Assembly: GCA_964637345.1 (NCBI GenBank)
Contig: CAZWTD010000004.1
Location: 1-63,055 of the forward strand
Source: CAZWTD01 sp964637345
GTDB lineage: Bacteria > Patescibacteriota > Patescibacteriia > HK-STAS-PATE-3
Direction of reading: 5' to 3'
Length of the DNA stretch: 63,055 nt
Shown: positions 19,277-26,210 of the stretch, piece by piece
Numbering within the stretch: the first letter of the stretch is position 1
Layout: each line of letters opens with the position of its first letter
Notes under the pieces: generated by a model
The model's input: the letters and a program-made list of their open reading frames with translations, nothing else
What the model was told of the DNA's origin: nothing
The model's database searches: none
Position numbers and translations under genes: made by a program

Positions 19277-19701
19277 ACCGTGGCCTTCGTTCGTGAATGA
19301 ATAGAGGGAGACAAAGATGAGGAAAGCTGGACGCGGAGCCGGCGAAGCGCGGCAGTCACACTGCCATCGATTCGGGTGTCCCCGACCGTGAGGACGGCGC
19401 CGCCCTTGAGCGAGGGGTCAACCGTGTGGTCGACGACAACTGCGCCAATCTGCTCCTTCAACCCGTTCGCAATCGACTGAGCCGAGTGCGGCCGGGCGGT
19501 CGTGATCCGGACGCGGGTCGTCCCGGAGCGTTGGAGGGCGAGCTCTTCGGCCGCCGCGAGAATACGCGGGAGGAGCTTTCCGGCTTTCGCCCGGCGAAGC
19601 CGGACGAGTAAGCGTTCGAGGATGCGCTTCTGCTCTTCGGCGTTCGCGCCGTCGCAGGCGTCGAGGTAGGCTTCGGCGTATTGGCGAGGAGAAAGCTTCA
19701 T
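19273..19701 (-). CDS. atpH: F-type ATP synthase delta subunit
   Basis: 142 residues, slightly short (typical 170-180). Begins KLSPRQYAEAYLDACD as an all-helical N-terminal domain and ends with the conserved strand pattern VVDHTVDPSLKGGAVLTVGDTRIDGSV. It links F1 to the b-subunit stalk. It overlaps atpF and atpA by 4 nt each. Confidence 0.93.
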
Positions 19702-20195
19702 CGTTTCGCGGTGGTGAGCGCCTGCTTCACAAGCTCAAGATCTTTCGCGTCGGTAAGCTTTTCGTCGAGAACGCGGCCCGTAGCTTCAGCGACAATATCC
19801 GCGAGCTCGGTGCGGGCTTCGGTGATTACCTGCTCCTTCAGGGCGGCAACTTCTCCCTGGGTCCGCTCCACCAACGCTTGAATATCGGCCTTTGCCTCGT
19901 TCAGCATAGTGACGCGAAGCTGTTCCGCGTCCGCTCGAGCGCCGGCCATAATCGACTCGGCCTTCTTCTCGGCTTCCGCCATTTTCGCGGCGTAGGCGGC
20001 TTCGCTGTTCTTGAGGTTCTCATCAATCTTCTTCGCGTCTTCGAGCGACTGCTCAATCCGCTTCGAGCGGCGTTCGAGCGCGCCGAGAATCGGCTTGTAC
20101 GCGAATTTGTACAAGACAAAGAACAGGATGAAGAAATTGACGAGCTGCGCAATCAGGAGTTTGAAATCGATGCCGAGCTTCTCGAGGAGTTCCAT
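19698..20195 (-). CDS. atpF: F-type ATP synthase b subunit
   Basis: 165 residues. One N-terminal membrane helix (LIAQLVNFFILFFVLYKFAYKPI) and a long charged coiled coil (RSKRIEQSLEDAKKIDENLKNSE onward) form the peripheral stalk. It overlaps atpH by 4 nt and is separated from atpE by a palindromic element. Confidence 0.95.
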   Translation of the reverse strand: MELLEKLGIDFKLLIAQLVNFFILFFVLYKFAYKPILGALERRSKRIEQSLEDAKKIDENLKNSEAAYAAKMAEAEKKAESIMAGARADAEQLRVTMLNEAKADIQALVERTQGEVAALKEQVITEARTELADIVAEATGRVLDEKLTDAKDLELVKQALTTAKR

Positions 20196-20225
20196 ACGTT
20201 GATAGTGTAGTTAGGCGTTCATTCC

Positions 20226-20270
20226 CCCGCCCCATCATTGCGAGCGCATGCGCGGCAATCTCGGGGCGGG
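20226..20270. repeat. REP-like palindrome between atpE and atpF
   Basis: A 45-nt nested palindrome: CCCGCCCC (20226-20233) pairs with GGGGCGGG (20263-20270), with an inner ATTGC/GCAAT pair. The element at 40655-40704 has the same architecture and shares the strings CATTGCGAG and GCAATCTCGG. In the operon mRNA it could stabilise or attenuate the message between atpE and atpF. Confidence 0.75.
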
Positions 20271-20286
20271 ATCGATGACAGTCCGA

Positions 20287-20514
20287 CTAAACGAACTTGA
20301 TAATCAAAGCAATGACTAATGCGTAGATCGCGATCGCTTCTGCGAAAGCCATCGCAATAAGCATCGGGACCTGGATCTTTCCGGCGGCTTCCGGATTCCG
20401 GCCGATCGCTTCCATCGCTTTCGCGGCGAGCTTACCGATCGCGAGCGCGGGGATCATACCTCCGAGGGCGATCGTGAGCCCAGCGGCGATGAGTTTAATT
20501 GCTCCTTCTTCCAT
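20287..20514 (-). CDS. atpE: F-type ATP synthase c subunit
   Basis: 75 residues, two membrane helices joined by the polar loop GRNPEAAGK. The ion-binding carboxylate is E59 in AFAEAIAIYALV. The neighbouring Ser/Thr of sodium-type rings (ES/ET) is absent, and helix 1 has IPALAIG rather than a Gln, so proton use is predicted. AAAGGA lies upstream of ATG 20514, fitting the high expression needed for the c-ring. The ring forms the rotor in the membrane. Confidence 0.97.
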   Translation of the reverse strand: MEEGAIKLIAAGLTIALGGMIPALAIGKLAAKAMEAIGRNPEAAGKIQVPMLIAMAFAEAIAIYALVIALIIKFV

Positions 20515-20595
20515 ACTGACGTTCCTTTCTTCTGGGTCTGGTCGACGAGTGATTGGAGTTTAACGTCGCCTTTCCCTTACTACGAATGAAATGAC

Positions 20596-20622
20596 TTAGT
20601 GAGGCTCAAGGGTCGCGATCCT
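20596..20622 (-). pseudogene. Detached copy of the atpB 3' end
   Basis: Nine codons read RIATLEPH and stop. The functional atpB ends KVATLEPH and stop 28 bp upstream in the reading direction. The copies share 22 of 27 positions, and the differences within the peptide are mainly third-position changes plus Val/Ile and Lys/Arg swaps. A palindrome (20618-20643) sits between them. The fragment has no start codon of its own. Confidence 0.65.
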
Positions 20623-20643
20623 GACGCGCTTCGCGCTCAGGAT
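20618..20643. repeat. REP-like palindrome after atpB
   Basis: ATCCTGA...TCAGGAT with inner GCG-CTTC-GCG gives a 26-nt hairpin. The same ATCCT/AGGAT type appears at 54630-54646. It lies exactly between the two copies of the atpB end. Confidence 0.7.
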
Positions 20644-20650
20644 GGCCTTA

Positions 20651-21388
20651 TTAGTGGGGTTCAAGGGTGGCCACCTTAATAAAGACTAAGGTGAGGATGG
20701 CGAAGACAAATCCCTGGATGAATCCAACGAATATTTCGAGGAAGTAAAACGGGAGCGGGACGATAAAGGGAATAAGGCTCGAGATAACGACGAGGAGAAC
20801 TTCCCCGGCGAAGACGTTCCCGAACAACCGGAAGGAGAAAGAGAGGATCTTCGAGATATCGGAAACGAACTCAAGGGCCCCGACGAAACCGAGGATGGGA
20901 TTCCGGAAGTTGATGAAGCGCTTCGAGTACTTCGCCGCGCCGATCGCGAGAATTCCGAAGACCTGCATCGCGACCACCGAAACGATGGCGAGCGCCAGCG
21001 TCACATTCAAATCGCTGTTCGTTGAACGGAAGAAGGGAACGAGGACTTCATGTCCCTCATGCTGCTCGTAGATCCCGATCGGACCGAAACCTGGAAAGAG
21101 CCCGAGCCAGTTCGCGGTTACGACGAAAAGAAAAATCGTCATGATGAGCGGAAAAAACTTCCGCGACTGCTTCCGGTCGCCGGTCACGCCGTCCATCATT
21201 CCAAGCAGGGCCTCGAAAATCGCCTCAACAACGTTCTGAATCCCCCGCGGGACCTCGCGGATGCTCTTTTTAAGCGTAATCGCCAGGATCGAAAGCAGCC
21301 CGATCGTGATCCAGGAGGTTAACAAGGTATTCGTAATCGGAAAGCTTCCGATGTGGAAAATGGGTTCTGCGGCGAGGGAAATCGTCAT
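20651..21388 (-). CDS. atpB: F-type ATP synthase a subunit
   Basis: 245 residues, five to six membrane helices. The essential arginine is in SFRLFGNVFAGE, and the last helices carry the PFYFLEIFVGFIQGFVF motif. It forms the proton half-channels next to the c-ring. It overlaps the upstream AtpI-like gene by 4 nt. Its 3' end is duplicated downstream, across a palindrome. Confidence 0.97.
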   Translation of the reverse strand: MTISLAAEPIFHIGSFPITNTLLTSWITIGLLSILAITLKKSIREVPRGIQNVVEAIFEALLGMMDGVTGDRKQSRKFFPLIMTIFLFVVTANWLGLFPGFGPIGIYEQHEGHEVLVPFFRSTNSDLNVTLALAIVSVVAMQVFGILAIGAAKYSKRFINFRNPILGFVGALEFVSDISKILSFSFRLFGNVFAGEVLLVVISSLIPFIVPLPFYFLEIFVGFIQGFVFAILTLVFIKVATLEPH

Positions 21389-21675
21389 GAGTGAGGTTGG
21401 GCGTCAGTTTCGTCCGATGTCGTGGGCTTCGTTTGATCCGGAGCGTCGATCGTCCGCATGATCTTCAGGGCTTTCACGATGAGCGCAACCGATGAAATCG
21501 CGATCGAGACGACGACCCCGGCCACAAAGAGCCAAGGATGGGTCCCGAACTTCCGATCAAGGACGCGCCCGCCAATTCCGAAGAGAATGAGAGGGACAAC
21601 GATCGTATACCCGAACTGCCAGGCATAGCCGAGCGCTTGGTAGAGAGCCGCGCGTTGAGGCGAGTTCGAGGCCAT
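21385..21675 (-). CDS. AtpI/AtpQ-like F0F1 assembly protein
   Basis: 96 residues with two membrane helices (FGYTIVVPLILFGIGGRVLD and PWLFVAGVVVSIAISSVALIV) joined by a short basic loop, the layout of the AtpI/gene-1 family that assists c-ring assembly. It is the first gene of the operon. The C-terminal tail is polar (TIDAPDQTKPTTSDETDA). The assignment rests on position and topology. Confidence 0.8.
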   Translation of the reverse strand: MASNSPQRAALYQALGYAWQFGYTIVVPLILFGIGGRVLDRKFGTHPWLFVAGVVVSIAISSVALIVKALKIMRTIDAPDQTKPTTSDETDAQPHS

Positions 21676-21737
21676 AGGATCGTCCGAAAAGACGAAAAAT
21701 ACTGAAAATACGACTTATCCACAAAAAGAACGCATCT

Positions 21738-21766
21738 AAAATACCTATATTTGACATATAAGTCAA
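21738..21766 (-). promoter_or_regulatory. ATP synthase operon promoter
   Basis: TTGACT (21761-21766), 17 bp, TATTTT (21738-21743). The predicted leader is about 56 nt, with no strong Shine-Dalgarno for the first gene. Confidence 0.65.
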
Positions 21767-21796
21767 TCCTCGGCTTTTTCAGTTTTGCCCGTCCCC

Positions 21797-21825
21797 TGTT
21801 TCTTCAGGGCAGACTGCGCTAAAAT
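21797..21825 (+). promoter_or_regulatory. rmuC promoter, leaderless
   Basis: TAAAAT at 21820-21825 with a weak -35 (TGTTTC, 21797-21802). The predicted transcript start near 21832 is about 3 nt from the ATG at 21835. Confidence 0.45.
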
Positions 21826-21834
21826 GCTAGCGCT

Positions 21835-22875
21835 ATGGAAACCCTCCTCCTCGTCGTTATCATCATTCTCGCCGCAATTCTTGTGGCTGGCTTCGCTTAC
21901 CTAAGCCAAAAACTCGGGAAGCTGCAAAAACCGGCTGACGATCCCCAGTCGCTCCTCATGCTCAACCAGAACCTTCAAGGCCTCCAGACCCGCCTCGACG
22001 AGACGAGCCGCTCGATCCACCAGTCGATGCAGACCCAGTTCGGCCAGAGCGCCCAGATTATCAAAGATGTCACCGAACGGCTCACAAAACTCGACGAAAC
22101 GAACAAGCAAGTCCTCAACTTCTCCGGCCAGCTTCAAGGGCTTCAGGACCTCCTGAAAAACCCGAAGCAGCGCGGCGCAGTCGGCGAGTATTACCTCGAG
22201 ACCGTCCTGAAGAATGTCCTCCCGCCCGGGAGCTACGAGACGCAATACCGCTTTAACGACGGCGAGATCGTCGACGCGATTGTCCGGGTGAAGGACAAGA
22301 TCATCCCGATCGACGCGAAATTCTCCCTCGAGAATTATAATCGCCTCGTCGAGACGACCGATCCGGTCGAGCGCGAGCGCCTCGAGAAGGCGTTCGTGAA
22401 CGACCTGAAGCTCCGAATCCAGGAAACCGCGAAATACGTCCGCCCGGAAGAAGGGACGCTCGACTTCGCCTTTATGTTTATCCCCTCGGAAGCGATTTAC
22501 TACGACCTGCTCATCAATAAAGTCGGCGCTGTCAAAGAGAACACCGAGAACCTCATCCAGCGCGCCGGCGGGAAATACCGCGTCATCATCGTCTCCCCGA
22601 CCTCCTTCCTCGCCTACCTCCAGACCGTCCTCCAAGGACTTCGCGCGCTCCAGATCGAAGAGTCCGCGAAAGAGATCCGCAAGAACGTCGACGACCTCTC
22701 GCGCCACCTCCGCGCCTACGAGGAGTATCATACGAAACTCGGCGGCCATCTGAAAACGACCTTGAACGCCTACGTCGCGTCCGACGGCGAGTTCAGGAAA
22801 ATCAACAAAGACGTCCTGAAGATTTCGGACGCGCCCGCCTCCCCCGCCCTCCCGCCGACCAACGAAACCGAATAG
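21835..22875 (+). CDS. rmuC: RmuC family protein
   Basis: 346 residues. An N-terminal membrane helix (LLLVVIIILAAILVAGFAYL) precedes a coiled coil and the RmuC nuclease-like core with GAVGEYYLETVLKNVLPPG, IIPIDAKFSLENYNRL and FMFIPSEAIYYDLL. RmuC proteins limit rearrangements at inverted repeats, perhaps by cutting DNA structures. It is probably translated without a leader. It is the last normal-composition gene before the AT-rich cassette region. Confidence 0.95.
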   Translation: METLLLVVIIILAAILVAGFAYLSQKLGKLQKPADDPQSLLMLNQNLQGLQTRLDETSRSIHQSMQTQFGQSAQIIKDVTERLTKLDETNKQVLNFSGQLQGLQDLLKNPKQRGAVGEYYLETVLKNVLPPGSYETQYRFNDGEIVDAIVRVKDKIIPIDAKFSLENYNRLVETTDPVERERLEKAFVNDLKLRIQETAKYVRPEEGTLDFAFMFIPSEAIYYDLLINKVGAVKENTENLIQRAGGKYRVIIVSPTSFLAYLQTVLQGLRALQIEESAKEIRKNVDDLSRHLRAYEEYHTKLGGHLKTTLNAYVASDGEFRKINKDVLKISDAPASPALPPTNETE

Positions 22876-22947
22876 CCCTGTTCCTTATAACAGCTCCCCG
22901 CTCGCAAGGTGCTGACTAGCCTGCGAGTAGTTCGCATAAAACACCAA

Positions 22948-22992
22948 ACATAACCTTTATGCGCAATTATTTCGCATAATAACGAGTTGTAC
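22948..22992 (+). other. attC-like site 0, left edge of the cassette array
   Basis: R''-like ACATAAC (22948-22954), then L'' TTATGCG (22957-22963) pairing with L' CGCATAA (22973-22979), then G/TT at 22986-22988. The stem is perfect. R'' fits RYYYAAC with one mismatch, shared by sites 1 and 3. The cassette that would precede it is not recognisable. Confidence 0.5.
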
Positions 22993-23031
22993 GAAAATTT
23001 GCCTCCCTCATTATCAGATAAGCGCGGCTAT
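22986..23031 (+). repeat. Cassette 1 terminal inverted repeat, left
   Basis: GTTGTACGA-(2)-ATTTGCC, 13 nt, then GATAAGCGCGGCTAT (23017-23031). The same order, inverted, stands at 23949-23995 with only two mismatches in the paired blocks. Confidence 0.8.
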
Positions 23032-23055
23032 ACCACCAAGATTACTAAACACCGA

Positions 23056-23949
23056 ATGACCCACAAATACCACATGCTAAAGTTCGACGTATTAGCAAAT
23101 GTTATATCGGGTCTTTTTGGAATAACTACAAAAAATAAAAGTGTTTTTGAAATCCCATCTGATTTCTTACTCATGTTTGATTTACAGGTAGAATTTCAAC
23201 AATGGCCTGATAAATCTGAAAGAAATGAAAGAGTGCATCAATTAGCCTCGAGACTGATATTAGCATTTAACGATATAAATGAATCGATTGGTTCATTAAA
23301 CAGAAATCTTGTTTTGCTAAATAGTGACTTTAGTTTGGTTAGAGTAAAAAAGATTCCGATTCAAAAAGCATTACTGGAGAAAAGACTAGACCAAGTATTC
23401 CATGATGTAAGAGTTTCTAAAGGTCTCTCTAGTATAATTACGCCCCATATAAAAAGTTCTCTAACTCTTTTATTAAGATCATATGTTGATCGGGTTGCTG
23501 AGGACTGTAAAAAGGTGGTCGAAGTAATTTCTCCAAGAGGTAACCCTTTAGTTAAAAACCTCAACGTGCCTCCCGCATACTTGCAGCAAACCAACGAGGT
23601 GTTAGATCTATTTTACCTTGGGTACAAATCTACAAGCCTACTGGTCTTAGGAAAACTATTTGAGGGAATATTAACTCGCTACATTATTCGTCTTGTGCAA
23701 TCGAATAAAATTAATTTGAACATGTCGGCCCTTAGAGAGATGACGTTTGATAATAAACTTGGACTATTGTTTTCAAAAGGATTTGTTACAAGAAAAGATT
23801 ACTTGATTCTTGCTAAACTGATTTGGGATAGGAACATTGGTGGGCATTTTGTGAGCGAAAGAAAACGTAGGGAATCAGAAAAAGAGGCAGAGGCCACAAT
23901 TAAGTTAGTTATGCCCTTATTGAAGAAGTATGACACAAAACTGAAATGA
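23056..23949 (+). CDS. HEPN-like protein in cassette 1
   Basis: 297 residues from ATG 23056; an open frame from TTG 22987 exists, but that codon lies inside the recombination site. The N-terminal two thirds are helical and unassigned. The C-terminal part (LVLGKLFEGILTRYIIRLV, then LAKLIWDRNIGGHF) resembles the HEPN fold, with RNIGGH matching the RNase signature R-x4-H. HEPN proteins often act as RNA-cutting toxins or abortive-infection effectors. Codon use is AT-rich, unlike flanking genes. The inverted-repeat arm begins at the last base of the TGA stop. Confidence 0.65.
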   Translation: MTHKYHMLKFDVLANVISGLFGITTKNKSVFEIPSDFLLMFDLQVEFQQWPDKSERNERVHQLASRLILAFNDINESIGSLNRNLVLLNSDFSLVRVKKIPIQKALLEKRLDQVFHDVRVSKGLSSIITPHIKSSLTLLLRSYVDRVAEDCKKVVEVISPRGNPLVKNLNVPPAYLQQTNEVLDLFYLGYKSTSLLVLGKLFEGILTRYIIRLVQSNKINLNMSALREMTFDNKLGLLFSKGFVTRKDYLILAKLIWDRNIGGHFVSERKRRESEKEAEATIKLVMPLLKKYDTKLK

Positions 23950-23995
23950 TAGCCGCGCTTATCTTTATTAGACGATCGGCAAATCATCGTACAAC
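23949..23995 (+). repeat. Cassette 1 terminal inverted repeat, right
   Basis: ATAGCCGCGCTTATC (23949-23963), 14 nt, then the GGCAAAT block and CGTACAAC (23988-23995), inverted relative to 22986-23031. Confidence 0.8.
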
Positions 23996-24045
23996 AGCGT
24001 CTATACGACATAACGAGTACGTCGTATGAGACGCAAACGTTAGGT
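23989..24045 (+). other. attC-like site 1
   Basis: R'' GTACAAC (23989-23995); L'' GCGTCT-ATACGAC (23997-24009) pairs with GTCGTAT-G-AGACGC (24021-24034). One unpaired G (24028) sits in the stem, like the extrahelical bases that orient attC recombination. R' is GTTAGGT (24039-24045), a perfect GTTRRRY. Confidence 0.75.
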
Positions 24046-24063
24046 GCCATTTCGTCTCATAAC

Positions 24064-24654
24064 ATGTTGAAAGCTACGCTCGATAGAAATTGCTTAATAA
24101 GCCTGAAGGAAAAAGACGGCGAGTTTGAAGAAATTCAGGAAATTATTGAATTACATAAAAAGAAAAGTGTTACCGTTTTTGTATGTGCCATAAGCGCTTC
24201 TGAATATCAGAGTGACGGTAGCATATCTCCTAAATATGATGATTTTACAAATTACCTAAAATCAATTGGCTGTGAAACTTTGGATGAGCTAGAACCCATG
24301 GCATATTGGGATATAGCTTATTGGGATCACGCTCTCTGGTCTGGGGATTCTATGAAAGAGTTTGAGAAAAAAATACACGAAATTCTTTTCCCAAATCTCG
24401 AATTCGAATATCAAACTTTTTGCAAAGCAAAAGGAATTGATCCTGATGCTAAACCATTAGATAAAAAATGGCTGAATGCAAAAGCCGACGTACAATCCAT
24501 CTGGTCTCACATCAATTCAGGGAATGATATATTTATTACGCAAGACAAAAACTATTTAAAGGATCAAAAACGGCAACTATTAGTAACGCTTGGCGCAAAG
24601 AATATCAACTCGCCGAAGGAGGCATTAGAAATCATCCGACGAAACGGCACCTAA
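24064..24654 (+). CDS. PIN-like domain protein in cassette 2
   Basis: 196 residues. The N-terminal ATLDRNCLISL with its early Asp and the C-terminal GNDIFITQDKNYLKD with Asp and Lys resemble the acidic corners of PIN-domain nucleases (VapC relatives); the fold assignment is tentative. The TAA stop is part of the R'' box of the cassette, as in classical integron cassettes. No Shine-Dalgarno: the 5' repeat runs almost up to ATG 24064. No antitoxin partner is visible in front of it. AT-rich. Confidence 0.6.
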   Translation: MLKATLDRNCLISLKEKDGEFEEIQEIIELHKKKSVTVFVCAISASEYQSDGSISPKYDDFTNYLKSIGCETLDELEPMAYWDIAYWDHALWSGDSMKEFEKKIHEILFPNLEFEYQTFCKAKGIDPDAKPLDKKWLNAKADVQSIWSHINSGNDIFITQDKNYLKDQKRQLLVTLGAKNINSPKEALEIIRRNGT

Positions 24655-25011
24655 CACGGGCTAGCCGGTTCGCGAGCTATACAACTTGTTTATCACTAAG
24701 CCATAAAAATATGTCAGCAGAATGGGTTTCAGCGGTAGCGGCGGTTATTTCAGTCCCAATATCTGTTTGGGCGATAATATCCGCAAGAAATAACTCTAAG
24801 AACATAAAGAACATCTCCCAACGCTTTGGGATAGTAATGGAAGGCAATACGGTAATTGGCTCTGGTACCGCAGTACATATTGGTGACAGGAAATAAGTTT
24901 GCTATACGCTCGCTCACCCAAATTGCTCATTCATTCCGGCGGTACCTCGCTTTGCTCGATATTCTACCGCCTCAATTCCGTCGCAACTTCGGCTAGCCCG
25001 AAACGTTGTGC
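24649..25011 (+). other. attC-like site 2, unusually long
   Basis: R'' ACCTAAC (24649-24655, perfect RYYYAAC) and L'' CGGGCTAGCC (24657-24666) pair exactly with L' GGCTAGCCCG (24991-25000), followed by AAACG/TTGTGC. The arms are about 325 bp apart. A second, weaker inverted pair (AGCTATACAACTT near 24676 with AAGTTTGCTATACGCT near 24896) lies inside. A 61-codon ORF occupies the loop. Ordinary attC sites are 57-141 bp. Confidence 0.55.
24711..24896 (+). CDS. Small membrane protein inside attC-like site 2
   Basis: 61 residues: one N-terminal membrane helix (WVSAVAAVISVPISVWAII), a short Asn/Lys-rich linker and a C-terminal IVMEGNTVIGSGTAVHIGDR. No clear Shine-Dalgarno. It lies between the two arms of the long palindrome, so it may be a second cassette gene or an insertion in the site. 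Real expression is uncertain. Confidence 0.45.
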   Translation: MSAEWVSAVAAVISVPISVWAIISARNNSKNIKNISQRFGIVMEGNTVIGSGTAVHIGDRK

Positions 25012-25110
25012 GCCATCAGATGTATTTTACCTATTAAAGAACCGAGGCAGTTACTTCGCGCATTGCGGAGTACTTACCTCGGCGTTTCGTCGGGTCGCTG
25101 GTGATAACAG

Positions 25111-25506
25111 TCAGTCGATTCTGGATCTCGACGCGTTCGCCAGGTCGTCGATGACGAGTAATGTGGCGAGTCTGCTCGGATCATCCTTGATGACGTAGCC
25201 CGAGAAGGAACTCCGGGTGCCGTCAAGTCTTTGGAGCTCGACGACACTGACATTCCACTCAATCCCGGAAGATCCCAACCGGATGATCGTGGTCGACTCG
25301 TCGACGGCGAAGGCAGAGCTGTTATCGACAGTGCACTGTGCGATCCCGTCGTACCAGTAGACACCGAGGGTGCCCGTCGCACTCTGGAAGTGGAGCACCA
25401 TGGAATCGGTTGGAACAATGTGGCTGGTGAGTCGCACGCTACTGCACCCGGCGGACGCCCCGACGAAGAGCGTACCGATCAACACAAGGAACGTGAAACG
25501 CCTCAT
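25111..25506 (-). CDS. Putative lipoprotein in cassette 3, reversed
   Basis: 131 residues with a lipoprotein signal peptide: basic start MRRF, hydrophobic LVLIGTLFVG, lipobox ASAG-C20. The mature part is beta-rich with no family recognised. AAGGAGGG precedes ATG 25506, and a good promoter (25588-25616) lies inside the cassette. Unlike the other cassette genes it is GC-rich, runs opposite to the array, and has its own expression signals, so its origin differs from that of its neighbours. Confidence 0.7.
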   Translation of the reverse strand: MRRFTFLVLIGTLFVGASAGCSSVRLTSHIVPTDSMVLHFQSATGTLGVYWYDGIAQCTVDNSSAFAVDESTTIIRLGSSGIEWNVSVVELQRLDGTRSSFSGYVIKDDPSRLATLLVIDDLANASRSRID

Positions 25507-25587
25507 AGCGAACCCTCCTTCAGTTGGGACGTTTGCCTGGCGGGGATCAAGACAATCGGTAGTTGCCAGATTTCTACCGAACGTGCG

Positions 25588-25616
25588 AGCGTATCACGAA
25601 ATGACTATAATGTCAA
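25588..25616 (-). promoter_or_regulatory. Promoter of cassette 3 lipoprotein gene
   Basis: TTGACA (25611-25616), 17 bp, TGA-TACGCT (-10 at 25588-25593). Confidence 0.7.
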
Positions 25617-25646
25617 TAGAAACTGTAAGAAAATACATCTTACAGC

Positions 25647-25708
25647 GCACAACACGGCGTATACGCCACTCCGTTTCTCTCCGCAGCGCATACGCCGAAA
25701 CGTTAGCT
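25647..25708 (+). other. attC-like site 3, right edge
   Basis: R'' GCACAAC (25647-25653), L'' GGCGTAT (25656-25662), L' ATACGCC (25690-25696), then GAAACG/TTAGCT with G at 25702. About 62 bp, a normal attC size. The preceding AGATGTATTTT block pairs with the start of cassette 3. Confidence 0.7.
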
Positions 25709-25730
25709 GACACTCAGGATTCTCACTTTT

Positions 25731-26210
25731 ATGACCTATAAACACACCCAAGTTAGCTACCTGATGATTACCGTAACGGCTGCGGTACTGATCCTCTTCG
25801 CCTGGGTGTATCTTACTGCCCGGGCCGAGGCGCCGTCCTATGACTCAGGAACAAACGCCGGCGTTACTGGAGCTATGGCGCTCGTCGTCGTTCTCCTCGC
25901 TTCCTTCGTTTCCTTGCACGTACGAATTGATGATCAGCGTCTACGGATCTCCTTTGGCTATGGCATTTTTACAAAGCACTTTGCCCTGCGCGACATCCAA
26001 TCAGCGAACGTCGTAAGAAATAAATGGTATTACGGGCTAGGAATACGCTGGTCCCTGAAGCCGAGGATGTGGATCTACGCCGTTTCCGGCCTTGACGCAG
26101 TTGAACTACAACTGAAGAACGGAAAAGTCTACCGGATCGGTACGGACGAAGCTCAAGAACTCGAGGGCGCGATTCTCCAATCGATACAAAGGGAACAGCG
26201 CGACTTCTGA
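25731..26210 (+). CDS. Membrane protein of unknown function after the last attC-like site
   Basis: 159 residues: two N-terminal membrane helices (YLMITVTAAVLILFAWVYL and GAMALVVVLLASFVSLHV) and a C-terminal soluble domain (RLRISFGYGIFTKHFALRDIQ, then VELQLKNGKVYRIGTDEAQEL) resembling bacterial PH-like domains. It starts 28 nt after the G/TT of site 3. No complementary end box (AGCTAAC) follows, so it is either a truncated last cassette or the resident flank. Base composition is normal. Confidence 0.65.
   Translation: MTYKHTQVSYLMITVTAAVLILFAWVYLTARAEAPSYDSGTNAGVTGAMALVVVLLASFVSLHVRIDDQRLRISFGYGIFTKHFALRDIQSANVVRNKWYYGLGIRWSLKPRMWIYAVSGLDAVELQLKNGKVYRIGTDEAQELEGAILQSIQREQRDF

Larger units (their letters stand above)
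22987..25702 (+). mobile_element. Integron-like gene-cassette array without integrase (CALIN-like)
   Basis: Three consecutive cassettes, 22987-24039, 24040-25005 and 25006-25702, are each bounded by G/TT crossover points. Each begins with a sequence complementary to a box near its own end: TTGTACG with CGTACAAC, TTAGGTGCC with GGCACCTAAC, TTGTGCGC with GCGCACAAC. Each end box is followed by an imperfect palindrome and the next G/TT. That is the integron cassette grammar. The first two cassettes are clearly AT-rich compared with the chromosome. No integrase gene is in the window. Confidence 0.7.

Noticed and set aside
22876..22986. attI site with integrase remnant at the left edge of the cassette array
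   Set aside because: Only short hairpins and an attC-like stem are present; no integrase codons or fragments could be read on either strand.
22987..23055. TTG start for the HEPN-like gene at 22987
   Set aside because: The codon lies inside the R' recombination site and the extra residues cover the inverted repeat; ATG 23056 is a better start.
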